Below are positions 21,001 through 30,600 of a stretch of DNA of 64,000 nt, piece after piece. A model generated the notes under the pieces. The model had not been told where the DNA came from, made no database searches, and saw only the letters and a program-made list of their open reading frames with translations. Each line of letters starts with the position of its first letter. Position 1 is the first letter of the stretch. Position numbers and translations under genes: made by a program. The stretch comes from Pseudomonas sp. B21-023 (GTDB taxonomy: Bacteria > Pseudomonadota > Gammaproteobacteria > Pseudomonadales > Pseudomonadaceae): NCBI RefSeq assembly GCF_024749165.1, contig NZ_CP087190.1, positions 2,329,501 to 2,393,500 on the forward strand, written 5' to 3'.

Positions 21001-24000
21001 GCTCAGGACGCGAATGCAGACCAGGCAACCCTGCGTGACACGCTGAGACAGCACCTGAAAGCCAACCTGCCGGACTACATGGTGCCGACGCACTTCCTGA
21101 TCTTGGACCAGTGGCCATTGACCGCCAACGGCAAGCTGGACCGCAAGGCCCTGCCCAAGCCGGATGCCAGCCAGCTGCAACAGGGCTACGTGGCCCCGCG
21201 CACGGCGCTCGAGCAGCAACTGGCGGCGATCTGGTCCGAGGTGCTGAAGGTCGAGCAGGTGGGCTTGCACGACAACTTCTTCGAACTCGGCGGCCACTCG
21301 TTGCTGGCGACCCAGGTCACCTCGCGGATCCGCCAGCGCCTGAATGTGGAAGTGTCGCTGCGCAGCCTGTTCGAATCCGCTGACCTGCAAGCCTTCGCCC
21401 AGGCCGCCGGCCAAGGTGCGGCCAGCCAGGCGCCTGCCATTACCGTGGCGGACCGCAACCAGCCGCTGGTGCTGTCGTACGCCCAGCAGCGCCAGTGGTT
21501 CCTCTGGCAACTGGAGCCAGATAGCGCCGCCTACCACATCCCTGCAGCCTTGCAACTGAAGGGGCGTCTGAACCCCGAAGCGTTGCGTCAGGCCTTCGAG
21601 AGCCTGATCGCTCGCCATGAGAGCCTGCGCACCACCTTCGACCAGCAAGGTGGCGAGGCGCAGCAGCGTATCCACGCGCCCGCGACATTCACCCTGGTCA
21701 TGGAATCGCTGCAGGATACCTCGACCGAGGCGGTCCGCGAGCGCGTGGCTCGTGAGATCCAGCGCCCGTTCGACCTGACCCAGGGGCCGCTGCTGCGGGT
21801 GCGCCTGCTGCGCCTGGCCGAGGACGATCACGTGCTGGTGCTGACCCTGCATCACATCGTCGCCGATGGCTGGTCGATGCCGATCATGGTCGATGAAGTG
21901 GTCGACGCCTACCTGGCCTTGAGCCAGGGCCGGCAACCCGAACAGCCGGCCTTGCCGGTGCAGTACGCCGACTATGCCGTCTGGCAGCGCCAGTGGATGG
22001 AAGCCGGCGAGCAGGCCCGCCAGCTCGACTACTGGATGGCACAGCTGGGCGGCGAGCACTATGTGCTGCAACTGCCCACCGATCATCCACGGCCCACTGT
22101 GCAAAACCACGCCGGTCGCAGCCTCGCCATCGAGGTGCCGGCGCCGCTGGTTCAGGCTTTGAAGGCACAGGCGCGCCAGCAAGGGGTGACGCTGTTCATG
22201 CTGCTGCTGGCTTCGTTCCAGAGCTTGCTGCACCGCCAGACCGGGCAGGCCGACATCCGTGTCGGCGTGCCGATCGCCAACCGCACCCGGACCGAGACCG
22301 AGGGCTTGATCGGCTTCTTCGTCAACACCCAGGTGCTCAAGGCGCAGTTCGAGCTCCACACGACCTTCAGCGCGTTGCTGCAACAGGTCAAGCACGCCGC
22401 CTTGCAGGCCCAGGCGCACCAGGACCTGCCCTTCGAGCAACTGGTCGAAGCGCTGCAGCCGGAGCGCAGCCTGAGCCACAATCCGCTGTTCCAGGTGATG
22501 TTCAACCACCAGGCCCAGCGCCCGGACCAGGGGCGCGAACTGCCTGGGCTGAGCATCGAAGGCCTGAGCTGGGGCAACCCAACGGCGCACCTCGACCTGG
22601 CCCTGGATACTTTCGAAAGCGAACACGGCCTCGGTGCGACCCTGACCTACGTCAGCGACCTGTTCGAGCACGCCACCATCGAGCGCATGGCCGCGCACTG
22701 GCTCAACCTGTTGCAGGCAGTCAGCACCCAGCCTGCCCAGCGGATCGTCGAGCTGCCGCTGCTCGATCAGGCACAGCGTCAGGTCATCCTCGGGCAGTGG
22801 AGCCGACACGAGGTGGTCTACCCCGACTCGCGCACGGTGCAGCAACTGTTCGCCGACCAGGCCGCGCGTACCCCGCACGCCACGGCGCTGATCTGCGAAG
22901 GGCAGCAGCTCACCTACCAGGCCTTGGACCTGCGCGCCAACCAGCTGGCCCATCGCCTGCGCGAGGCGGGCATCGGCCCGGACGTGCGCGTGGGCATCGC
23001 CCTGCCGCGCAGCCTGGACATGGTGGTCGGCCTGCTGGGCGTGCTCAAGGCCGGCGGCGCCTACGTGCCGTTGGACCCCGACTACCCGCACGAGCGCCTG
23101 GCCTACATGATGGAGGACAGCGGCATCGCCCTGTTGCTCTGCCACAGCGCCCAGCTGCAAGACCTGGCCGTGGCACCGCAGGTACGCAGCCTATGTCTGG
23201 ACAGCGAGCCGCTCGATGCCTGGCCGAGCCATGCGCTGCCGGCGCTGGGCGACCCCGACAACCTGGCGTACATCATGTACACCTCCGGTTCCACCGGGCG
23301 TCCCAAGGGCGTCGGCATCAGCGCCGCGGCGCTGAGCCGACATGCCCATGTCGCCCAGGGTTTCTGCGGCCTGTCGGCGGCCGACCGGGTGCTGCAGTTT
23401 TCCACCTTCAACTTCGACGCCTTCGTCGAGCAGCTGTACCCGGCGCTGATCTGCGGCGCCAGCGTGGTGCTGCGCGGCCCGACGCTGTGGGACAGCGAGA
23501 CCTTCTACCGTGAAGTGGTGACCCAGGGCATCACCTTCGCCGACCTGCCGACCGCCTACTGGTACCTGCTGGCCAAGGACTTCGCGGCCAAGGGCCCGCG
23601 CGACTATGGTTCGCTGCGGCGCATCCACATGGGAGGCGAGGCCATGGCCGCCGATGGCGTGCTGGCCTGGCAACAGGCCGGGCTCGGCCATGTGCGCCTG
23701 CTCAACACCTACGGGCCGACCGAGGCCACCGTCAGCGTCATGAGCCACGACTGCAGCGCCTATGTCACCGGCGCGCAACCCCTGCCGGTGCAGATCCCGA
23801 TCGGCAAGGCCCTGGGCGGGCGCTCGATCCACCTGGTGGACGCCGATGCCGACCTGGCCCTGCCGGGCGCCATCGGCGAGCTGCTGGTCGGTGGCGAGCT
23901 GCTCGCCCGCGGCTATCACAATCGTCCGGGGCTGACCGCCGAACGCTTCATCCCCGACCCGTTCGCGACAACGCCGGGCGGGCGCTTGTACCGCACCGGC

Positions 24001-24678
24001 GATCTGGCCCGTTATCGTGAGCACGGCGTGGTGGAGTACGCCGGGCGCATCGACCACCAGGTGAAGATCCGCGGCTTCCGCATCGAGCTGGGCGAGATCG
24101 AGGCGCGCCTGCGCGAGCACCCGGCGGTGCGCGAGGTGCTGGTGGTCGATATCGATGGCCCGGGCGGCAAGCAACTGGCCGCCTACCTGGTGCCCAACGC
24201 CATGCCCGAGGCCGAGGACGGCCTGCGCGCCGAGCTGAAGGCGCACCTGGGCGCCAGCCTGCCGGACTACATGGTGCCGATGTACCTGGTGTTGCTCGAG
24301 CGCATGCCGCTGCTGCCCAACGGCAAGCTCGACCGCAAGGCACTGCCGGCCCCCGATACCCGCCAGTCGCAGCCGGCCTACGTGGCCCCGGTCAGTGAGC
24401 TGGAACAACAGCTGGCGGCGCTGTGGGCCGAAGTGCTGCAGGTCGAGCGGGTGGGCCTGGGCGATGACTTCTTCGAGCTGGGCGGGCACTCGCTGCTGGC
24501 GGCCCAGCTGATTTCCAAGATCAACTCGGGCCTGGGCATCGACATCCCCCTGCGCCTGCTATTCGAGAAACCGCAATTGAATGATTTTGCCCAGGCCTGT
24601 GCCAGCACCGGCTTGTCGTTGAGCGAGGACGGCTTGTCCGATATCGAAAGAATGATGAATGAAATGGCGGGCGTCTGA
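15007..24678 (+). CDS. NRPS subunit 3, three modules (C-A-T x3): Thr, Thr, basic residue
   Basis: 3223 residues with a GTG start preceded by GGGAG; 15 bases follow the previous stop. The N-terminus (MQELLDSVKSLSTRERKALA) differs from the docking helix of subunits 1, 2 and 4 and pairs with the distinct tail of subunit 2. Modules 5 and 6 both have L-to-L C domains (HH near 177 and 1228) and A domains with the Thr code D-F-W-N-I-G-M-V-H-K (selectivity Asp 694 and 1745), with carrier Ser 1047 and 2098. Module 7: C (HH near 2282), A (Asp 2804, code D-A-E-A-H-G-T-V-S-K, resembling the Lys-type code of subunit 1), T (Ser 3162). No epimerase domain, so L-residues are expected. It ends with ERMMNEMAGV, which should dock onto subunit 4. 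The A domain of module 6 is almost a copy of that in module 9. Confidence 0.9.
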   Translation: MQELLDSVKSLSTRERKALAALLKRQGVNLYGVTPIFRRDSADGAALSYAQQRQWFLWQLDPHSAAYNIPAALRLKGTLDVEALQHSFDSLVARHETLRTTFRQEGDGALQIVHPPMPVALAVEPFVPQDSTDLQAAIRARVEAEVQLPFDLEHGPLLRVRLLVLGPEEHVLILTVHHIVSDGWSTPILVDELIRLYEGLRLGSPVTLAELPIQYADYALWQRDWMEAGEQERQLGYWREQLAGEQPLLELPVDRPRPSVQSFQGARLAIDIDASLAQGLKALARQQGVTLFMLLLASFQTLLHRYSGQADIRVGVPVANRTRAETQGLIGFFVNTQVLKAEFAPQTTFTALLQQVRETSLQAQAHQDLPFEQLVEALQPERSMSHNPLFQVLFNHQAESPGMVRELGGLQVEGLSWEGQTTQFDLILNTAEHEGGLIAAFTYATSLFDAATVERIGRHWRNLLQGICADLAQRVAQLPLLDAAELGAWTADVRRYPSTECAHALIEQQAARTPEAIAVTFAGQALSYDQLNRRANRLAHKLRAQGVGPDVLVGIAVERGFEMIVGLLAILKAGGAYVPLDPEYPQDRLSYMMEDSGIQLLLTQGHLLADLPVPAHVRSLKLEDDLTGYSDENPEHLTQPDNLAYVIYTSGSTGKPKGTLLPHHNLLRLFKATDAWFGFGPQDVWTLFHSYAFDFSVWEIFGALLHGGRLVIVPRETTRSPEDFHQLLVEQGVTVLNQTPSAFKPLMRVACDSTADLALRYVIFGGEALDVAALQPWFERFGEDCENLINMYGITETTVHVTYRPIRFADTQQAGSPIGAAIPDLSMYVLDADFNPVAKGCTGELHVGHAGLARGYHNRASLTAERFVPDPFSSEGGRLYRTGDLARYREQGVIEYVGRIDHQVKIRGFRIELGEIEARLQEHAAVREVLVLDIDGAGGKQLAAYLIAQDANADHATLRDTLKQHLKANLPDYMVPTHFLVLDQWPLTANGKLDRKALPKPDASQLQQGYVAPRTALEQQLAAIWSEVLKVEQVGLHDNFFELGGHSLLATQVTSRIRQRLNVEVSLRSLFESADLQAFAQAAGEGAASQAPAFSVVDRNQPLALSYAQQRQWFLWQLEPASAAYNIPSALRLKGELDIEALRSSFAALIARHETLRTTFHQEGEQAWQRIHVAGDFDLPVETVASEALQARVAQETAQPFDLEHGPLLRARLLRLAADEHVLVLTLHHIVADGWSMPIMVDEVVRLYAGYRQGAEAQLPALAFQYADYAAWQRQWMAAGEQARQLDYWRQQLGDEQPVLELPADRPRPLQLSHAGARLDIRLEPELAEALKATARQQGVTLFMLLLASFQVLLHRLSGQSQVRVGVPVANRNRAETEGLIGFFVNTQVLKAEFAPQTTFAGLLQQVRHTAVQAQAHQDLPFEQLVEALQPERSLSHSPLFQVLFNHKAENSGMAQELAGLRIEGLGWEDRSTQFDLVLNTVEHDAGLNAILTYATALFDPATAERLGRYWRNLLQGICQDSAQRVAQLPLLDALELEEWQANVRRYPSTECAHALIEQQAARTPEAIAVSFAGQALSYDQLNRRANRLAHKLRAQGVGPDVLVGIAVERGFEMIVGLLAILKAGGAYVPLDPEYPQDRLSYMMEDSGIQLLLTQGHLLADLPVPAHVRSLKLEDDLTGYSDENPEHLTQPDNLAYVIYTSGSTGKPKGTLLPHHNLLRLFKATDAWFGFGPQDVWTLFHSYAFDFSVWEIFGALLHGGRLVIVPREVTRSPEDFHQLLVEQRVTVLNQTPSAFKPLMRVACDSASDLALRYVIFGGEALDVAALQPWFERFGEDCDNLINMYGITETTVHVTYRPIRFADTQQAGSPIGAAIPDLSMYVLDADFNPVAKGCTGELHVGHAGLARGYHNRASLTAERFVPDPFSSEGGRLYRTGDLARYREQGVIEYVGRIDHQVKIRGFRIELGEIEARLQEHAAVREVLVLDIDGAGGKQLAAYLIAQDANADQATLRDTLRQHLKANLPDYMVPTHFLILDQWPLTANGKLDRKALPKPDASQLQQGYVAPRTALEQQLAAIWSEVLKVEQVGLHDNFFELGGHSLLATQVTSRIRQRLNVEVSLRSLFESADLQAFAQAAGQGAASQAPAITVADRNQPLVLSYAQQRQWFLWQLEPDSAAYHIPAALQLKGRLNPEALRQAFESLIARHESLRTTFDQQGGEAQQRIHAPATFTLVMESLQDTSTEAVRERVAREIQRPFDLTQGPLLRVRLLRLAEDDHVLVLTLHHIVADGWSMPIMVDEVVDAYLALSQGRQPEQPALPVQYADYAVWQRQWMEAGEQARQLDYWMAQLGGEHYVLQLPTDHPRPTVQNHAGRSLAIEVPAPLVQALKAQARQQGVTLFMLLLASFQSLLHRQTGQADIRVGVPIANRTRTETEGLIGFFVNTQVLKAQFELHTTFSALLQQVKHAALQAQAHQDLPFEQLVEALQPERSLSHNPLFQVMFNHQAQRPDQGRELPGLSIEGLSWGNPTAHLDLALDTFESEHGLGATLTYVSDLFEHATIERMAAHWLNLLQAVSTQPAQRIVELPLLDQAQRQVILGQWSRHEVVYPDSRTVQQLFADQAARTPHATALICEGQQLTYQALDLRANQLAHRLREAGIGPDVRVGIALPRSLDMVVGLLGVLKAGGAYVPLDPDYPHERLAYMMEDSGIALLLCHSAQLQDLAVAPQVRSLCLDSEPLDAWPSHALPALGDPDNLAYIMYTSGSTGRPKGVGISAAALSRHAHVAQGFCGLSAADRVLQFSTFNFDAFVEQLYPALICGASVVLRGPTLWDSETFYREVVTQGITFADLPTAYWYLLAKDFAAKGPRDYGSLRRIHMGGEAMAADGVLAWQQAGLGHVRLLNTYGPTEATVSVMSHDCSAYVTGAQPLPVQIPIGKALGGRSIHLVDADADLALPGAIGELLVGGELLARGYHNRPGLTAERFIPDPFATTPGGRLYRTGDLARYREHGVVEYAGRIDHQVKIRGFRIELGEIEARLREHPAVREVLVVDIDGPGGKQLAAYLVPNAMPEAEDGLRAELKAHLGASLPDYMVPMYLVLLERMPLLPNGKLDRKALPAPDTRQSQPAYVAPVSELEQQLAALWAEVLQVERVGLGDDFFELGGHSLLAAQLISKINSGLGIDIPLRLLFEKPQLNDFAQACASTGLSLSEDGLSDIERMMNEMAGV
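19762..21209 (+). repeat. Module 6 copy of a 1,448-bp identical adenylation-domain repeat
   Basis: From 19762 to 21209 I find no base different from 30779-32226 (constant offset 11,017). The first mismatches are at 19761/30778 and 21210/32227. The block covers almost the whole Thr adenylation domain and the linker to the carrier protein. Modules 3 (around 10,090-11,530) and 5 (around 16,620-18,060) are close but clearly diverged copies. Confidence 0.9.
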
Positions 24679-24679
24679 G

Positions 24680-27600
24680 ATGGACAAGAGCACAGCAGAA
24701 CGTATCGCCAAGCGCTTTGTCGGCCTGGCCCTGGAGCAGCGTCGGCAGATCCTCGACAAGATGCGCGAGACCGGGCAGAGCTTCCGCTTGCTGCCCATCG
24801 CCGTGACCCGTCACGACAGCCCGCGCATCCCGCTGTCCTATGCCCAGCAGCGCATGCTGTTCCTCTGGCAGCTGGAGCCGCACAGCAGCTTCTACAACGT
24901 GCCGATGGCGGTGCGCCTGAGCGGTTCGCTGAACCAGCAGGCCTTGGCCCAGGCCCTGGAGGCGCTGGTGCGGCGCCATGAGAGCCTGCGCACGCGGTTC
25001 GTCTCCGAGCAGGGCGAGTTCCACCAGCAGGTCCTCGAACAACCGGGCGTTGGCCTGGAGGTGCGCGAGGTGCAGGCCGGGCCGGGCGAGGATATCGAGC
25101 AGTGCCTGCGTACTGCGGTGCGTGAGGCACTGGATGAACCCTTCGACCTGCTCGAAGGCCCGTTGCTGCGGGTCCGCCTGTTGCGCCTGGCACCGACCGA
25201 GCACGTGCTGACGGTGTGCATGCACCATATCGTCTCCGACGGCTGGTCGGGCGAGCTGATGGTGCAGGAGTTCGTGCACCTGTACGAAGCGCTGTCGCAA
25301 GGGCGTGACGCCAATCTGCCGCCCCTGGAGGTGCAATACGCCGACTATGCGATCTGGCAACGCGCGTGGCTTGAGGCCGGCGAGGGCGAGCGCCAGTTGC
25401 AGTACTGGAAGCAGCAGCTGGGCGATGAACACCCGGTGCTGGACCTGCCGCTGGACCACGAGCGCCCGGCGCACCCCAGCTACCGTGGCGCGACCCTGCG
25501 CAGCGATGTGCCGGCGGCGTTGTCGGCCAAGCTCAAAGCCCAGGCGCGCAGCCAGGGCCATACCGTGTTCATGCTGACCCTCGCGGCCTTGGCCGTGACC
25601 CTGTCGCGCTACAGCGGCCAGGCCGACATCCGCATCGGCGCGCCCAATGCCGGGCGCAACCGCAAGGAAGTCGAAGGCCTGATCGGCTTCTTCATCAACA
25701 CCCAGGTGCTGCGGGTGCAGGTGGACGAGCGCCAGAGCGGCGCGGCGCTGCTGGAGCAGGTGAAACAGGTGGTCAGTGGCGCACAGTCGCACCAGGAACT
25801 GCCGTTCGAACACCTGGTCGACGCCCTGGCGCCGGAGCGCAACCTGGGCCATAACCCGCTGTTCCAGGTGAAGATCAACCAGAACATGGCCGACACCGAG
25901 GCCGGCGCCCAGGCCCGGCAGACGCTGGGTGAGCTGAGTGTCAGCGGTTTTTCGGTCGAGGGCAGCGATGCGCGCTTCGACCTGGCCTACGACTTCACCG
26001 AGACCCCCGACGGCCTGCAAGGCTACTTCACCTACAGCACCGACCTGTTCGAAGCCGCGACCATCGAGCGCATGGCCGCTTCGTTCCAGGCCGTGTTGCG
26101 TACGCTTGTCGAGCACCCCGACGCGGTGTTGCTCGATCACCCGGACGCCCAGGCTGAGCACGTCGAAACCGCTGCCCAAGGCTGGCCGCAGCAGGACTTC
26201 CTCGCCCTGTGGCGTCAGGGCCTGCAAGCCGGTGCCGGGCAGCCGGCATTGCGCGCGGGGGATCGTACGGTCACCTATGCCGAGCTGGAGCAGCAGGCCA
26301 ACCGTTTCGCTCATTACCTCAAGGCGCAGGGTATCGCCCCGGGCATGACCGTGGCGCTGTGCCAGGAGCGCTCCATCGAGTGGGTGACCAGCCTGCTGGC
26401 GGTGCTCAAGCTGGGCGCGGTGTACCTGCCCCTGGACAGCCGCCAGCCGGCCGAGCGCCTGCAGCAGTTGCTGCAGGCCAGCGCCGCGCAGCTTTTGGTG
26501 CATGCCCAGGGCGACGTCCAGGCGGCGGGGCTGGGCGTGTGCCGCGCCGTGGCCTATGACGCTTTACTGTATGGCGACTGCGACGACCAGCCACCGGCGG
26601 TGCGTATCTTGCCGCAGCAGGCGGCCTACATCATCTACACCTCGGGTTCCACCGGGCAACCCAAGGGCGTGGTGGTCAGCCACGGGGCGCTGGCCAACTA
26701 TCTGCAGGGCGTGTTGCAACGCCTGGACGTGCAGCCCGGTGCCAGCCTGGCGATGGTATCCACCGTGGCCGCCGACCTTGGCCATACCGTGCTGTTCGGC
26801 GCGCTGGCCTCGGGCCGGCTACTGCACCTGCTGGGCCACGACCAGGGCTTCGATCCGGATGCCTTCGCCAGCTACATGGCCGAGCACCGCGTCGATGTGC
26901 TGAAGATCGTGCCCAGCCACCTGCAAGGCCTGTTGCAGGCCGCGCAGCCGGAGCGGGTGTTGCCCGAGCAATTGCTGATCCTGGGTGGCGAGGCCAGTTC
27001 CTGGGCCTTGATCGAGCAGATCCGCCGCCTGAAGCCCGGCTGCCGGATCATCAACCACTACGGCCCGACCGAGACCACCGTGGGCATCCTTACCCACGAA
27101 GTCGGCGCGCGCCTGCCTGGCTGGCGCAGCGTGCCGGTGGGCCGGCCGCTGGACAACGGCCAGGCGCGGGTGCTGGACGCCTACCTCAATCCGCTGCCCG
27201 AGCGCGTGGCCGGCGAGCTGTACCTGGGCGGCCAGGGCCTGGCCCAGGGTTATGTCGACCAGCCGGGCCTTACCGCCGAGCGCTTTGTCCCCGATCCGTT
27301 CGGTAACAACGGCGAGCGGCTGTACCGTGCCGGTGACCGCGCGCGCCTGGACCAGGGCGTGCTGGAATACCTGGGCCGTGGCGACGACCAGGTGAAGATC
27401 CGCGGTTACCGGGTCGAGCCGGGCGAGGTCGGCCAGGTGCTGCAAGGCCTGCCCGGCGTGGCCGAAGCCGTGGTGCTGGCGCTACCCCTCGACAGCGACC
27501 CCGCGCGTCTGCAACTGGTGGCCTGGGCCGTGCCGGCGGCGGGTGTCGAGCTGCAGGCCGAGGCCCTGCGCCAGGCTTTGCTGGCGCGCCTGCCGGAGTA

Positions 27601-30600
27601 TCTGGTGCCGGCGCAGGTGCTGCTGCTCGAGCGCCTGCCGCTGACCGCCAACGGCAAGCTGGACAAGCGTGCCCTGCCCAGACCGGGGGTGGTGGCCAAG
27701 CAGCGCTTTGTCGCGCCGGTGGGGGAAATCGAAGAGAAACTCGCCGCGATCTGGTGCGAGGTGCTCAAGCGTGAGCAAGTGGGCAGCACCGACAACTTCT
27801 TCGAACTGGGTGGCGACTCGATCCTCAGCCTGCAGATCATTGCCCGCGCCAAGCGCCAGGGCATCAAGCTCAGCCCCAAGCAGCTGTTCGAGAAGCAGAC
27901 CATCGGCCAGTTGGCGGCGGTGGCCAAGCTGATCGAGAAGAAAGCGGCGGCCGAGGTGGTCGAGCAGGTCAGCGGCAGCCTGCTGCTGTCGCCGATCCAG
28001 GCGCGTTTCTTCGACACCGTGATTCCCCAGCGCCACCACTGGAACCAGGCGGTGCTGCTGACCCCGCGCCAGCCGTTGACGGCAGCCTTGCTGCAACCTG
28101 CGCTCAAACTGCTGCTGGAACAGCACGACGCCCTGCGCCTGCGTTTCAGCGAGGACCAGGGGCAGTGGCAAGGCCAGTTCTCGCCGGTCGACGCGCAGCA
28201 GTTGCTGTGGGTACATCAGCTGGACGATGCCGCACGCCTGCCGGAGCTGGCCGATGAGGCCCAGCGCAGCCTGGACCTGAAGAATGGCCCGCTGCTGCGC
28301 GTGGTACTGATTGACCTGCCCGAGGGGCAACAGCGCCTGCTGCTGGTGATCCACCATCTGGTGGTCGATGGCGTGTCCTGGCGTGTCCTGCTCGAAGACC
28401 TGCAGCTGGCCTGCCAGGCACTGCTGGCCGGCAAGGCGCCGGTGCTGCCGGCCAAGAGCAGCTCGCTCAAGGCCTGGGCCGAGCATCTGCGCGAGCATGC
28501 CCGCAGCCCCGCGCTGGTGGCCGAGCTGGCCTACTGGCAGGCGCAGTTGCAGGGTGTCAGCGACGTCCTGCCTGGGGCGAACCTGCAGGGTGGCCAGCAG
28601 CGCAAGCATGAAATATCGGTGCGCACCCACTTGAACGCCGAACTGACCCGGCAACTGTTGCAGGAGGCGCCGGCTGCCTACCGCACCCAGGTCAATGATT
28701 TGCTGCTGACGGCGCTGGCACGGGTTATCCGCCGCTGGACCGGTGAGGCGCATGCGCTGATCCGCCTGGAAGGTCACGGTCGCGAAGACCTGTTCGACGA
28801 CCTCGACATCACCCGCACGGTCGGCTGGTTCAGCAGCCTGTACCCGGTGAAGCTGACCCCCGCCGATGACCTGGGCGCGTCGCTCATGGCGGTCAAGGAG
28901 CAACTGCGCGCCGTGCCGGCCAAGGGCATCGGCTACGGTGTACTACGTTACCTGGGTGACGCGCAGGCCCGCGAAACCCTCGGCGCCCTGGCCCAGGGCA
29001 GCATCGTGTTCAACTACCTGGGGCAGTTCGACGGCAGCTTCGACAGCGAGCAAGGGTTGTTCACCCCTGCGCCGGAAGGTGCGGGGCAGGGGCAAAGCCC
29101 GGAGGCGCCGCTGGGCAGCCTGCTCAGCATCGATGGCCAGGTCTACGCCGGTGAACTGGCGCTGGACTGGAGCTTCAGCAGCGCCGTGTTCGAACGTGGG
29201 CAGATCCAGCGCCTTGCCGACGAGTACGCCGAGGAACTGCGCCTGTTGATCGGGCACTGCACCACCCCAGGGGTGGCGGGGGTGACGCCTTCGGACTTCC
29301 CGCTGGCCAGCCTCGACCAGCGCCAGCTGGCGGCGCTGCCGGTGGCGGCGGGCAACATCGAAGACATCTACCCGCTGTCGCCGATGCAGCAGGGCATGTT
29401 GTTCCACAGCCTGTACCAGCAGGAGACGGGCAACTACATCAACCAGACTTGCGTCGAAGTGCAAGGTCTGGACGTACCGCGCTTCATCGCGGCCTTGCAG
29501 GCTACCGTGGACAACCACGAAGTGCTGCGCAGCAGTTTCTTCAGTGGCTACGACCAGTCCCTGCAAGTGGTGCAGCGCCAGGTGCGGCTGCCGCTGGTCG
29601 AGCTCGACTGGCGTGACCAGGCCGATCTGCCGAGGGCGTTGCAGGAATGGGCCGAGGCCGACCTGCGTGCCGGTTTCGACCTGGCCAGCGGTCCGCTGCT
29701 GCGCCTGGCGGTGATCCGCAGCGCCGAACAGCAGTACCAGCTGGTGCTGACCAACCACCATATCCTGCTCGATGGCTGGAGCAGCTCGCGCCTGTTCGGT
29801 GAGGTGCTGCAGCGTTACGCCGGTTTCACCCCGGCAGGCAAGAACAGCCGTTACCGCGACTATATCCAGTGGCTGCAACGCCAGGACCAGGCCGCCAGCG
29901 AGCGTTTCTGGCGCGAGCGCACGGCGGAACTGGACGAGCCCACGCGGCTGGCCCAGGCCTTCAGGTCCGAAGCCCAGGGCCACGGGCAGGCCGAGCATCA
30001 GATCAGCCTGGATGCACAGCGTACCCAGCGCCTGGGCGAGTTTGCCCGGGACCAGCGGATCACCCTCAACACCCTGGTCCAGGCCGCGTGGTTGTTGCTG
30101 TTGCAGCGCTACACCGGGCAGGCCTGCGTGACCTTCGGCGCCACCGTGGCCGGCCGCCCGGCCGAACTGCCGGGCGTCGAGGAGCAGTTGGGGCTGTTCA
30201 TCAACACCTTGCCGGTGGTCGCCAGCCCGCGCCCGGAGCAGACCGTGGGCGACTGGGTACAGCACGTGCAAGGGTTGAACCTGGCCCTGCGCGAGCACGA
30301 GCACACGCCGCTCTACGAAATCCAGCGCTGGGCCGGCTGGAGCGGCGAGGCGCTGTTCGACAATATCCTGGTGTTCGAGAACTACCCGGTGTCGGAGGCG
30401 CTGCAGCAAGGCGCTCCCCAGGGATTGGTGTTCGGCGAGGTAGCCAGCCAGGAGCAGACCAACTATCCGCTGACGCTGGTGGCTCAGGTGGGCGAAAAAC
30501 TGTCGGCCAGCTTCAAGTTCGACCGCGCCAGCTACGCCGAATCGGCTGTCGGGCAGATTGCGGTACACTTCGTCGAATTGTTAGAAGGGTTGGCGGACTC

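Noticed and set aside
8047..23160. A very long antisense open frame (about 5,000 codons) opposite the NRPS genes, and similar long frames at 620-3274, 4312-7947 and 30644-33370
   Set aside because: They are exact shadows of GC-rich NRPS codons, low-complexity Q/H/G/A-rich, without domain signatures or ribosome sites; the plus-strand frames hold complete catalytic domains.
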